A program made the translations under genes and the position numbers. Under the pieces are notes generated by a model that was given only the letters and a program-made list of their open reading frames with translations, searched no databases and was not told the origin of the DNA. DNA of 64,000 bases from Mya arenaria (lineage: Eukaryota; Mollusca; Bivalvia; Myida; Myidae): assembly GCF_026914265.1 (NCBI RefSeq), contig NC_069124.1:88217915-88281914 (forward strand), in the 5' to 3' direction. Of this stretch, positions 23,139 through 35,160 are shown one piece after another; the stretch's first letter is position 1, and each line of letters starts with the position of its first letter.

Positions 23139-26086
23139 TATGCTAAGCTAGTAGATGAAGAAATATATCATGGATGGATTGAAGATGAATTTGACATTTT
23201 AACTAGCAAGTTATGTCTCTGCTTTGACTATCGCATGCTGAACGAGCGCACAGTCAACGATTATTTTGCATTGCCACGCATCGAGGAAATACAAGATAGC
23301 CTTCGTGGTGCAAAATATTATAAAAAGTCTTGATACTTAGTCTGGGTATCATCAACTGGAACTAGAAGTATTCATAAACAACACACAGTATTTACCGTAA
23401 TAATCATTGGGTACTTTGAATATAACCGTATGCCATTTGGATTGACCAACGCACCTGCTACATATCATCGCATAATACAGTAATGTCTAGGAGAACTAAA
23501 TTGGAAAAACTGTCTTGTCAATTTGGATGATGCTTTGTTTTAAGCGAAACTTTTGAACAACACATAAAACGATTACATCTTGTATTGGAAAAATTTAAAG
23601 CCTGCAATATGAAACTAACTCCTGAAGAATACCACTTCTTTAGTACAAAAGTTCATTTTCTTGGACATGTCGTAGGAGGTGATTGCATTGAGACAGAACC
23701 TGACAAGATTAAGAAGGTGAAGAACTGGCCAAAACCATCTAATCCTTTTCAGCGTTTGCGGGTTATTACCGCCGTTTTATCAAGGATTATAGTAAAATTA
23801 TAAGACCACTAGCTGAATTGCTACCACCTACATCAACTGAGAAGGAAAGCAAAAATAGCGTTGTCGAGTGAAGGTGGAATGAAAACTATCAGAAGGTATT
23901 TAATGAGGTCAAACGTATGTTGTCGTCATCAACACTACTTGCATACCATGATTTTATCAAACCCTTTGAACTTCTTACAAACTCGTTGACAAAGGCATTT
24001 GGACCGGTCTTATATCAGCTACAGGATGGCAATAAGAGGTTGAATGCGTATGCCAGTAGGGCATTGAACAAAGCTGAGCGAAACTACAGCGCCTTTAAGC
24101 TAGAGTTTTTAGCCCTTAAAATGTCCATCACTGAAAAAAAGTTCTGATTATTTAGCCCTGAATCATTTTTCGGTTTTGACGGAAAGCAATTCACTCACCC
24201 CTTTATTTACAACAGCCAAACATGACGCTACGGGTCAGAGATGGGCTTCTGCTCTAGGTCAGTTTTCTCTTGACAGAGCTGGATTAAGGAACAATGAAGC
24301 GGACGGCATGAGTCGATACATCTATGAAAGATTAACATCTGAGAACTACTAAGAACTTGTAAAAATTGATGATTAAACAATTATTAAGTCCATTTGCTCT
24401 TGCATTGTTTTACAACCATACCATGAAAGCTTGCCAGCATCGAGCATGATCATTGTGGAAACTTTTGAGGCCAAGTTTTAGGTCGAAAAGAACGCCGAGG
24501 AATTAGAGCAATGCAACGACAAGACCGATCAATTGAGATGTGGAGACGAGTGGTCATTGACCAATTCATACCAAAACAGAGACTAGACAAGATATATTTG
24601 ATAATGAAAATACAGTTTAACCATTTATTCATGAAAAGAGGAATTTGATTTAGAAAGGTTACAAACTAAGACGAGAACAACTGACATTACCGGAATGTTA
24701 TATCGACGAGGTACTCAAAGGCTTATACGACAATGTTTAACATCCTGGTGTGGAATGTACCATGTGGTTGTTACGAGAGCGTTTTTATTGGCCAGGCTTG
24801 ACTTCAGATGTTGGAAATGGGCGACGGAGTGTGACAGATGTCTAAGAAGGATGGACAAAGGAATTCAAAGAGCCAATGGTGAGTGTGGTAACCACATACC
24901 GCTTGAATTAGCATGTTTCGACTATCTGACCTTGGGAGTCAGTAGGTGAGGGTAATGTATTGATTATTACTGACCATTATACCCAATATGCTTTAGCAAT
25001 ACCGACAAAGAATCAAACGGACAAGACAACTGTTGAAGTTTTTCTATAAAGAGTTCATTGTTTCTTATGGAATTTCTATCAGACTACACTCAGACCAGGG
25101 AGCAAATTTTTAGAGCGAATTAATTAAAGAACTCTGTAATATCATGAACAAGAACATTTTCAAGGCGATGCCGGACCCGAGGACTTCAATAGGACACTGT
25201 TAAGTATGTTATGGACACTAGGGATGGAAGAAAAGGTTGATTCGAACACAATATAAAGGACAAGTATGAAGATGTAGTTTATGTTGTCGAAGAACAATCA
25301 AGACCAGACATACCTGTCTTCAAGGTAAAATCAAGAGAACAAGAGAAAATTTTGCATCGCAGTATATTGTTCCTGTTGGATTATCAAGACGAGGTAGCTG
25401 AGGATGATGATGGTGTTGAAAGCATTGACAATAATGTAGTAGTAGAGGGGAATGAAAAAAATGGATCCATCAAGGACATTGAAGTAAAGAAGAAAGAACA
25501 GACTAGAACACTGAAGACTTTGACAGCAAAGATGGAGAGTATAGGACGCCCACAAATCTGAACCTGTTACAAGCGGGATAGTTATGGAAGAGGAAGAAGT
25601 GGAACTTAGTATAGATACTAGATACGGTTTATGCCGACGGTTTGCGGAATAAGGAAGACAATGCAGTTGAAGAAGTGAGTTTGGAACAGTAAACGCATAT
25701 TGAAACTGGAAATGTAACTCCTGAAGATGATGAAGACATGGTTGATGATGTTAAAGATGATGATATAACTGAAGATGCTCAGACACAACCCCATGATGAA
25801 AATAGAAGCCTTAGAAGACGATATAGAGCCTGAGCCTAAGGTCGAAGAAATACAGGTAGAACTTGAACGCAAGGAAGAGGTCAATCCTGAGAAAGATAAG
25901 GATACAACTGTACCTAAACCAAGAGATCGAAGACCATCTAAACGATTTGAAGACTATCACATAAACCAGACGGTGCCTATGAACGACAAAGTTCACGCAA
26001 TAAACGCTTTGGTTGAATCTGGTATTTTGATTAAAGTAAGTAGTGATATGGCTCATAGGCTATTAGGTGCTATTATGAATAAGTGA

Positions 26087-27699
26087 TTACATGATATGAT
26101 GTTGTTTTACCATTTGTTTTTAGAAATAAATCAAGTCAGTTATAGGTTACTGTTTGTTTTAATTCACCACAGTTTACATAAATATCTGTTCGTTTGTATG
26201 TGTGCTGTAATTCAGTGATATTGCGTAGACGCAATTATTTTTTGCGGTGGAAGAGTATACAATGTATTTAAATAAAAATACACGGTGTTTGTGGTGATTT
26301 TGAGGCGATTATATGAATATGCAACGCGATATTGCGTATTAATTACGTTATAAAGAGTTATAGTTACGGTGTTTGTATAAAATGTCAAGTGTGTTGTTCG
26401 ATATGAAGTATATATGATCACGAGGTAGTAATACTATGTATTAGTGTCTACAATACTATGATAGAAGTGTAGCAAAGGTAGTGCCTATAATAAGTGGATA
26501 GTTAAATAGAGAGTAGCAGTAAGATTTAGCACACTAGGTTGTGTTGTACATATTTTGTTGACCTGACTAAGACCTGATTTTTCATGCTTACAGGTGACAT
26601 GACGAGGAAATGACATGAGGCATTTAAGAAAGAGGGGAAGTATGCAGCCGCCTTGAAAATTCTTTATTTTTATGTATTTCCAATTTTGGTTGTTATTAAC
26701 CTTTGGTTTGGCAAGAGATACAAATTATCTCCATTTGACCATTAGCTTTATGATTTATGATTATTCTAAGTAAGGCGTGAACTCATTTCCCGCATTTTCG
26801 TGGTTTTAATCCTATAATTGGTCATGTGGCATTGTACAGTTTCACATAAGTTTTGGAGGAAGCGGACATTTATTCTTTGTCCCTTCATGAAATCAAAGTA
26901 TTATTTTAATGTGTTAAACATTTGTGAATGATGAGGTAAGTATTGTATCAATTCAATTGTGGTAAAAGAATTAGTATAAGTTAACAAACAAAACTGACCA
27001 GCAGAAAACGTAATGACCAATGCAGTAAGCGTATGCCATTGGAGAACCTGAAGTTGTCATCCCAACTAGAACTAGCCATTCTAGTGAGGACAACGACCGT
27101 CCTGAACCTGCTGTTACACAGCAATCTATCTATTTCTCTACTTGACCTTTTCCTCAACTACTACATGATTTTCAATGAAACCTTCAAGGAATATAATACA
27201 GAATCCCGCGTCATCTGGCTCTACAAACACTCCTTAACATGGAGCACCAATTGCACCCTCCAACCATCCCTTCAGGTGAGCTGTGATGCCAATGGCGGCC
27301 GGGTGACCGGAACATTTATTTCTCCCATTAGGTATGTAAGGTAACCTAGGCCAGTTGTCCAATTTGAAATTCCTGACAGCACAAACGAGCCTCCTATGCC
27401 AAGATACATGCTTTACAAGCTCATAAACAGGAGTGTTATAAGGATTAAGAGCTTTACAAGCGTTTAAATTAAGACCATACCCAGTATTCAGACTAATAAA
27501 AGACAAACAAAATGTACACTAAAAGTGCCTTGGAATATTTGCAGGTGATATTGCGTTTATCTTGAAATACGACATTACTGTCGTTCCTGACCATTGAGTG
27601 CTACTGGAACCTCAATTGATAGATGAGGGGAAAATGGTGTGATGTCATGGCGGAATCGTGCCCTATCGTTATCCCTCAATGTAACCACCTATAACATAA
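26087..27699. other. Gene-free stretch between old gypsy and right arm
   Basis: AT-rich. The plus frame at 27033-27344 and the minus frame at 27234-27506 have no recognisable family features. No LTR matching the left side of the old element was found. Confidence 0.45.
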
Positions 27700-28203
27700 A
27701 GTAATCAGTCATCTGACATTGGTTTATTGATGAAATTCCTTTATTTTTACTCGGTGAGCATATCAACAGCAGAGGGGTTTTCTTGTTAAAAAGATGCTCG
27801 TCAGGTTAGAATTTCAAGGTAAATGTTTCTGTTTACTAGCGCGTTTCTGCTTACAAGTAGCTGGAAACCAAATAAACCTTGAATACTCAGGGTATGACTT
27901 GCGGCGTTTATCTCCCCTCAATCACAAACAAATAAATATTCATTATGAGGCGCGCCACACATACATGTCGTAACATTCGGTCATGTTTAAACACGATCTA
28001 AAGTCTTTGGCGCTACTAGGTTTTCACTTTAACCGAAGCCTTGAGAGTAAATTAACTCGGAAACCCAGTGGCTTAGACTTTGGCAATTGTTAAAATCATA
28101 AGCAAAAACAATCTATCAAATATGGTTACGATGAATAACACAGTATTATGCGTCGCGTTATGCAGCAGTTATTTCCCTTTCACCACAAAGGCCAACATCT
28201 CGA
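27700..28203 (+). repeat. Right inverted arm
   Basis: Continuous version of the arm that is split at 9215-9670/17311-17450. Inner landmarks are TCATCTGACATTGGTTTATT, ATCAACAGCAGAGGGGTTTT and TTTCAAGGT. Outer landmarks are ACAAGTAGCTGGAAACCAAA, CTAAAGTCTTTGGCGCTA, CGGAAACCCAGTGGCTTAGA and GGCCAACATCTCGAAAA. It recurs directly (outer part only) at 35355-35795. Confidence 0.85.
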
Positions 28204-29077
28204 AAAATATCCAGTGTGTGTATACCACGTGATAAATTACGTCATATATGCGGGATAATACATTTGACTGCCTCAAACACGGGCCTATGAACCATGTATA
28301 GCTGTTTATAGGTCCGTGTTACAAAGCTTAAAGACACAGCTTATGGGTCTTTATGGTGTTTCCAGTAAGTTGGCGGGATTATTCGTTATATCCATTATCT
28401 ATAACTGTGACAGATAACCCACTACCAAAATAAATGTTCGCAATCTAAGACGCATTGAGCCTGCTTTTTCAGCCGAGCATGTTCAAGAATGTATGCTATA
28501 TGTTAACCATGATAATTCTATGACCTCTTTCGATATTAAGGTGAAAATATCAAGGTCAAAGATCAAGGCCACAATGACCTCTAGCAACTAAACAAAATAA
28601 AGTGTTTCATATCCATCAATAAAAAAGGACTGAGCCTATGGACAACAACGTTCAGAGAATAATAGTCATGTTTTGTCAAGTAGATGCTGGCAATTGATTT
28701 TGGGGTCAACTTTTACTGAATTAAGTGTTAATGGTTTCCTATTATTACCTCACATACTGATCTTTTTCTTAGAACTGTTAACACAATGCATATACATGTA
28801 TGGCTTCTCCAATTGATAACGACTTTCAGTTATTGTGTTACTTGAATATATTTTCATTTGCGTCGACTTGTACAGATGTGAGATCCGTAAAGCCGCGGTG
28901 AAAAAGAATCCCTTGTTGTCGCGAATATCGCGAACTATTGTTTATAAAGTTATTAACAAGCACAATTGTAACATCTCCGGAGACCATCACAATTAGATTG
29001 GTTAATTGCGTTCTAAAACTGCTCATTCGACGTCAACCTTAATTTATTTGGAAAGGTTAAGGAAGTCCCGACGGATT
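28204..29077. other. Gene-free stretch upstream of receptor gene 2
   Basis: Holds one small hairpin (AACACGGGCCTATGAACC with its inverse GGTCCGTGTT, about 28275-28322). Otherwise nothing recognised. Confidence 0.45.
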
Positions 29078-29202
29078 TTTGGTATCGGAATCGACAAACA
29101 CATAAAACTGCGTGTGAAGCTCACTGTAAAAGCGAACAGTACCCACAAATGGTAACAACGTTCATTTCTAAAACGGTGGCTGTAAACACAGCACGATAGA
29201 AA

Positions 29203-30513
29203 ATGAAGGCAGTCGATGTACGTGTTGCTTCAATATTTTTTGTGATATTCGCTGTTTGCACGCGAAGTGAAGGACGCACATTCAATGACACACGGACACT
29301 ACTGTCTGACCTACTGAATGGATACACGGCGGACGTGCGGCCGGTGTTCGACCAGGCCGCCCCACTCCACGTTAACATGAGTATGGACCTTGGCGCCATC
29401 CAGGACTTAGACGAAGTACAGGAGAAAATCACTATAGTTACGGTGCTATATATGATGTGGCTGGACGCGGGACTCACGTGGGACCCCGCGCTCTATAATG
29501 GCATAAGGGAGATTACGATTCCTTCAAACAGTGTCTGGACACCTCAGGTTATCTTGGTTAGTTCCATTGGCCCTCTTAAACCGATAGGCTCGGACCAAGG
29601 CTGGCTGACGGTCAGGTACAGCCATGACGGCAGCGCCTTCTGGAGCCCCGGGGACGGGGTTGTCTCCAGATGCATACTCGACGTAACTTTGTTTCCTTTT
29701 GATACGCAATCCTGCGAGTTTAAGTTCATTCCCTGGGGGCAGCTTGCGCGAGAGGTGATGCTCAAACAAATGGAAGACAAGGTTCTGACCACGTTCTACG
29801 AGGAGAACGGCCAGTGGGAAATAGTGTCCTCCCACGTGTCGTCCGGCGATACCGCGGGGGGCTTCTTCTCTCATTTCACTGTAACGATTGATCTGAGACG
29901 GCGTCCAAAGTTCTTCTTTGCAAACTTCATGCTGCCGGTTGTCGTCATTAACCTGTTAAGCATTTTCGTATTCTGCATTCCTGTTCAGTCGGGTGAGAGA
30001 ATATCTTTTACAATCACTGTTCTTCTGTCCGTGGCTGTGTTTATGAATATTGTTGTTGCTAATTTGCCTCGAAATTCGAAAAACATGGCTCTGGTTTGCT
30101 ACTTGTTGTTGGCTAATGTGTGTATCTGCGCTTTGGTGGTCCTGCAAACTATTTTGAGTTTGTCTATATACTACAGGAGCACACGAGTGCCACGCTGTGT
30201 TGCCGTTCTGACAAGGAAATTGATATCTGTTCGAGCTCAGACCAAAGCGTTATTTAAAAAGAGTAGCAAGCATGGTCTGCATCTGGAAGAAAAGGAAAAT
30301 GTTAAACCAAGCAATATGGACGGGAGTGTCGAATGCAAATCCATCGGCGAAACGTCTGGAAGTGTGACGTCGAGTAACGGCATTACGTGGAATGACGTCA
30401 GCAAGGCCACGGATCGCGTGCTCTTTTGGTTGTCATTAGCCTGGTTTACTACCACAGCACTTCTATACATGGGATTTGTTCTGTACCATTATACAGATTC
30501 CTTTACGAACTAA
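29203..30513 (+). CDS. Nicotinic acetylcholine receptor-like Cys-loop ion channel subunit, copy 2
   Basis: Intronless 436-residue paralogue of the gene at 6875-8188 with about 30 substitutions, a two-residue deletion in the signal peptide and one extra Phe in loop C (GGFFSHF where copy 1 has GGFSHF, about residue 221). Cys-loop (C157-C171), GER motif, four spans and the cytoplasmic loop are all intact, and no lesion is present, so both copies look functional. Changes cluster in the signal peptide, near residues 81-92 (G to V, V to M, M to L, K to T) and in the cytoplasmic loop, while the FPFD loop and membrane spans are nearly unchanged. This pattern suggests protein-level constraint after duplication (inference). 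As in copy 1, no vicinal cysteines are seen in loop C. Ligand unknown. Confidence 0.93.
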   Translation: MKAVDVRVASIFFVIFAVCTRSEGRTFNDTRTLLSDLLNGYTADVRPVFDQAAPLHVNMSMDLGAIQDLDEVQEKITIVTVLYMMWLDAGLTWDPALYNGIREITIPSNSVWTPQVILVSSIGPLKPIGSDQGWLTVRYSHDGSAFWSPGDGVVSRCILDVTLFPFDTQSCEFKFIPWGQLAREVMLKQMEDKVLTTFYEENGQWEIVSSHVSSGDTAGGFFSHFTVTIDLRRRPKFFFANFMLPVVVINLLSIFVFCIPVQSGERISFTITVLLSVAVFMNIVVANLPRNSKNMALVCYLLLANVCICALVVLQTILSLSIYYRSTRVPRCVAVLTRKLISVRAQTKALFKKSSKHGLHLEEKENVKPSNMDGSVECKSIGETSGSVTSSNGITWNDVSKATDRVLFWLSLAWFTTTALLYMGFVLYHYTDSFTN

Positions 30514-30686
30514 ACTCATTTCAGATGAAGCATGTTGAATATAAAATGCCTGTAGAAATGAGCTTTCGAATACAATAGGGATTCTAGTAAACTATATTTT
30601 GTGCAATGAAATGCTTATAGAATCATTTTTTTAGTTAATAGCAATTCTTTTACTAATGAAATCATATATGTTATAAAAGCGACAAG

Positions 30687-31107
30687 TTGTATATCCTATA
30701 TAATGTATACCTCATACACGCACACATAAATTGTATATCTCATAGATTCATACATATGTTTTATATCTCATACACGCATGCATATATTGTATATCTCATA
30801 CACGCATGCACATATTGTGTATTATATATACGCATACATATATTCACGTATAACTCATTTATGCATACATATATTCACGTATATCTCATACCCTCATGCA
30901 CATATTGTATATTATATACACGCATACATAAATTCACGTATAACTCATCTACGCATACATGTATTCACGTATATCTCAAACACGCATACATATATTCACG
31001 TTTATCTCAAACACGCATGCGCATATTTCATATCTCATACACGTTTACTTATATTATGCATATCATACACGTTTACATATATTTTATATTTCATACACGC
31101 TTACATA
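30687..31107 (+). repeat. Degenerate satellite, proximal part
   Basis: Diverged 28-32-base units (CACGCATACATATATTGTAT, with TTCACGTATA variants). Belongs to the same family as the main array starting at 31345. All long Tyr/His/Ile-rich frames here are repeat artefacts. Confidence 0.9.
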
Positions 31108-31340
31108 TACGTGGGTTGTTCGAAAAGTTTTGAGACTGCATTCATAATAATCAAACCACTCCAAGGATGCATTTAAAATTTTACCAGCTGACAGTAATAT
31201 CTAATATAAACAAACTCTGAAAGTTTCAACAATACAGTACGGAGTGAATGTTTACAAACATTACAAAAAGTACAGGGTACAAGCCACGGAGCAGTTCATA
31301 GTCTCATTGCGTCACGTCATTTACAGTTCGTATAATTTTC
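31108..31340. mobile_element. Possible mariner-type transposon fragment inside the satellite
   Basis: A non-satellite insert of ~230 bases that begins, after a TA, with GTGGGTTGTTCGAAAAGTTT. This resembles the 5' end of mariner-like elements (GGTTGTTC-AAAAGTnnTGAGAC, from general knowledge). No matching inverted right end was found and there is no transposase, so it would be a truncated copy. Confidence 0.4.
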
Positions 31341-31344
31341 TATA

Positions 31345-33545
31345 ATTGTACCTCGTCTACGCATACACGTATCGTATATCTCATACACGCATACATGTAT
31401 TGCATATCTCACACAAGCATACATATATAGCATATCTCATACATGCTAACACATTTCTATATCTCATACACGCATACACGTCTTGTTTATCTCATACACG
31501 CATGCACGTCTTGTATATCTCATACACGCATACACGTCTTGTTTATCTCATACACGCATGCATGTTTTGTATATATCATACACGCTTACACGTATTGTAT
31601 ATCTCATACACGCATACACGTATTGTATATCTCATACACGCATACATATATTGCATATCTCATACACGCATACATAGATTGCATATCTCATACACGCTTA
31701 CACGTATTGTATATCTCATACACGCATACACGTATTGTAAATCTCATCTACGTTTACACGTATTGTATATCTCATACACGCATACATATATTGCATATCT
31801 CATTTACGCTTACACGTATTGTATATCTCATACACGCATACACGTCTTGTTTATCTCATACACGCGTGCATATAGTGTATATCTCATAAACGCTTACACG
31901 TATTATATATCTCATACACGCTTACACGTATTGTATATCTCATACACGCATACACGTATTGTTTATCTCATACACGCATGCATGTATTGCATATCTCATA
32001 CACGCTTACACGTATTGTATATCTCATACACGCTTACACGTATTGTATATCTCATTCTCGCATACACGTATTGTATATCTCATACACGCATGCATGTATT
32101 GCATATCTCATACACGCTTACACGTATTGTATATCTCATACACGCATACACGTATTGTATATCTCATACACTTTTACACGTATTGTATATCTCATACAGG
32201 CATAAACGTATTGTATATCTCATACACGCATACATATATTGCATATCTCATACACGCTTACACGTATTGTATATCTCATACACGCTTACACGTATTGTAT
32301 ATCTCATACACGCATAAACGTATTGTATATCTCATACACGCATACATATATTGCATATCTCATACACGCATACATATATTGCATATCTCATACACGCTTA
32401 CACGTATTGTATATCTCATACACGCATACACGTATTGTATATCTCATACACTTTTACACGTATTGTATATCTCATACACTCTTACACGTATTGTATATCT
32501 CATACACGCTTACACGTATTGTATATCTCATACACGCATAAACGTATTGTATATCTCATACACGCATACATATATTGCATATCTCATACACGCATACATA
32601 TATTGCATATCTCATACACGCTTACACGTATTGTATATCTCATACACGCATACACGTATTGTATATCTCATACACTCTTACACGTATTGTATATCTCATA
32701 CACGCATACACGTATTGTATATCTCATACACTTTTACACGTATTGTATATCTCATACACGCATACACGTATTGTATATCTCATACACGCTTACACGTATT
32801 GTATATCTCATCTACGCATACACGTATTGTATATCTCATACACGCATACACGTATTGTATATCTCATATACGCTTACATGTATTGTATATCTCATCTACG
32901 CATTACACGTATTGTATATCTCATACACGCATACACGTCTTGTATATCTCATACACGCTTACACGTATTGTATATCTCATCTACGCATACACGTATTGTA
33001 TATCTCATACACGCATACACGTATTGTATATCTCATACACGCTTACACGTATTGTATATCTCATCTACGCATACACGTATTGTTTATCTCATACACGCAT
33101 ACACGTATTGTATATCTCATACACGCTTACACGTATTGTATATCTCATCTACGCATACACGTATTGTATATCTCATACACGCATACACGTATTGTATATC
33201 TCATACACGCTTACACGTATTGTATATCTCATCTACGCATACACGTATTGTATATCTCATACACGCATACACGTCTTGTTTATCTCATACACGCATGCAT
33301 GTTTTGTATATCTCATACACGCATACACGTATTGTATATCTCATATACGCATACATGTATTGTATATCTCATACAGGCTTACACGTATTGTATATCTCAT
33401 TCACGCATACATGTAGTGTTTATTTTTATCTCATACACGCATTCATGTATTGTATATCTCATACACGCATACACGTTTTGCATATATCATATACGCGTTG
33501 ATATCATGTGTATCTCGTACACCCATACGTGTTTTTATACCGCAT
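31345..33545 (+). repeat. 28-bp satellite array with higher-order structure
   Basis: About 78 tandem units of consensus CACGCATACACGTATTGTAT plus ATCTCATA (28 bases), almost without indels. Variants recur at fixed multiples. CATCTACGCAT marks every third unit (84 bases) from about 32810 to 33240. A TATATTGCAT pair recurs 224 bases (8 units) apart at 32347 and 32571. Because 84 and 224 are whole multiples of the unit, the array has amplified in blocks. Since 28 is not a multiple of 3, each frame cycles every 84 bases, producing several long overlapping false open frames. Confidence 0.97.
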
Positions 33546-34440
33546 GCATGTATACATTTATTATATGCCTATCAAATTCCTTTTCCATATCCAACAGTGA
33601 AAATACAGCACGGCGTATTGAAAAATCCGTATCATGATACTGTCGTTTTTTGAATCCGTATCATGCGAGTACCGTGTGTTATCTCTGAACTACTCTCGCT
33701 AAAAATAGCGTGACCAAACAAAAGTGGTAAAACCTGTAAACTTTTAAATACATTAAACTATCTAACTTTACTCACGCTCCAGAAGCAGGTAAATATTCAG
33801 GAACATGGTTCTCGTGTTCTTCAAAGAACCATGAGGATAAGCACGAAGCAGAGAACACTTCCAATCTAGACAGAGCTCTACTTCAGTGAACTAGTTGTTT
33901 GCCATTTCGAAGTCCATAAATTGTTCCATTATCCCATGTTCATTATCATAAATATAAGAAGCTCGCCATTACAAAGAAGAAGGCGCATTCGCGTTATCGA
34001 TAGAAATAGCGATTGACTCACGAACGTCCCAGTTCTGCATATTGTGATCGTCAAAAAATCCCACGAATATATACTTTGTTAAAAATGGCTGCGTTTATAC
34101 GTCTACAGAAAGTGACGATTAGTGTATACTCGTAAAAGAAGTACCGCTTTATTGTTGTTGTTATTTTGTGCTGTGACATTTAATAACAGTTCTCGTAAAA
34201 GCAATTTGTTTATTTTGCTAAAACACAAATTATTTGGTTCTTATTTTGCTAAATAAAGTGATTTCTGTAACTTTTGACTTCGTTTCGCTGTATTAGCCTC
34301 CCTTGACTTCATTACACAAAACTACGTGGCACATTCGAATTCATAATGGCAGATGGCGGTAAATGTAAATCAAATTGAAACCGAAAAAAAATAAATAAAA
34401 ACTTAAACGAATAATTAAATAGGCAGGTATATAATTAATG
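33546..34440. other. Gene-free stretch
   Basis: Non-satellite DNA inside block B, absent from block A. A short inverted pair, GGAACATGGTTCTCGTGTTC/GAACCATG, lies near 33801-33832. No gene recognised. Confidence 0.45.
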
Positions 34441-34597
34441 GAATATTATGATAAAACGCTTTTCTGGTGTCTTGTATCACGTCTCGTTCGGTGAGTAAAC
34501 ATGTATCTGTCTCGACCTGCGGTCTCGACGGATACGTGTTTATACACCGAACTCGACGTGGTACAGGTCACCAGAACAGCGTCCTATCATAATATCC
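34441..34597. repeat. Hairpin element abutting the 58-bp array
   Basis: Inverted arms of about 75 bases: GAATATTATGATAAAACGCT and TTCTGGTGTCTTGTATCACG at the left against the inverses of CGTGGTACAGGTCACCAGAA and GCGTCCTATCATAATATCCC at the right, with TCTCGACCTGCGGTCTCGA at the centre. It ends about 6 bases before the satellite resumes. Confidence 0.75.
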
Positions 34598-34603
34598 CAA
34601 ATA

Positions 34604-35160
34604 AATTGTATATCTCATATATACGAATATATTTATTGTATATCTCACATATATAAATAAATATGTTATATATCTCGAGCACGCACGCGTATATTGTATA
34701 TGCCATATATACAAATACATATGCTGTATATCTCAAGCACGCACGCGTATATTGTATATGCCATATGTACAAATACATATGCTGTATATCTCAAGCACGC
34801 ACGCGTATATTGTATATGCCATATGTACAAATACATATGCTGTATATCTCGAGCACGCACGCGTATATTGTATATGCCATATATACAAATACATATGCTG
34901 TATATCTCAAGCACGCACGCGTATATTGTATATGCCATATGTACAAATACATATGCTGTATATCTCGAGCACGCACGCGTATATTGTATATGCCATATGT
35001 ACAAATACATATGCTGTATATCTCAAGCACGCACGCGTATATTGTATATGCCATATGTACAAATACATATGCTGTATATCTCGAGCACGCACGCGTATAT
35101 TGTATATGCCATATGTACAAATACATATGTTGTATATCTGAAACAGCATACACGCATATA
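34604..35160 (+). repeat. 58-bp satellite array
   Basis: About nine units of 58 bases (CATATGTACAAATACATATG, then CTGTATATCTCAAGCACGCA, then CGCGTATATTGTATATGC). Each unit is a dimer of ~29-base halves related to the 28-bp satellite. Units alternate in having ATATGTAC or ATATATAC and CTCAAGC or CTCGAGC. Highly homogeneous, hence recently amplified. Open frames on both strands are artefacts. Confidence 0.95.

Larger units (their letters stand above)
19554..26086 (+). mobile_element. Old, shattered Ty3/gypsy retrotransposon
   Basis: Fragments in canonical order: a Gag-like piece (19554-19763), a protease-like piece with DIGS where DTGS is expected (19813-20028), reverse transcriptase pieces (23150-23333 with LCFDYRMLNERT; about 23431-23470 with MPFGLTNAPATY; 23585-23740 with FLGHVVGG), RNase H (23917-24147, ending YSAFKLEFLALK), and integrase (24740-25110, including FYWPGL, a DHYTQYALAIPTKN block and LHSDQGANF). 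A C-terminal acidic region at 25775-26086 carries RRPSKRF. Stops and frameshifts occur in every part, so it is far older than the element at 9671-17310. No LTRs could be recognised. A 2.7-kb transposon sits between the protease and reverse transcriptase pieces. Confidence 0.85.

Noticed and set aside
9215-28203. A Polinton/Maverick-type large DNA transposon
   Set aside because: Inverted arms fit in length, but no DNA polymerase B, packaging ATPase, capsid or retroviral-type integrase set of that group was found; the interior is gypsy debris and MITEs.
31345-33545. CRISPR-like regular 28-bp repeats
   Set aside because: There are no unique spacers; the repeats are directly contiguous and the setting is eukaryotic.
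31346-33637. Several long overlapping Tyr/His/Ile-rich reading frames (up to 485 codons)
   Set aside because: They are translations of the 28-bp satellite in its three frames; unit length and lack of stops explain them.
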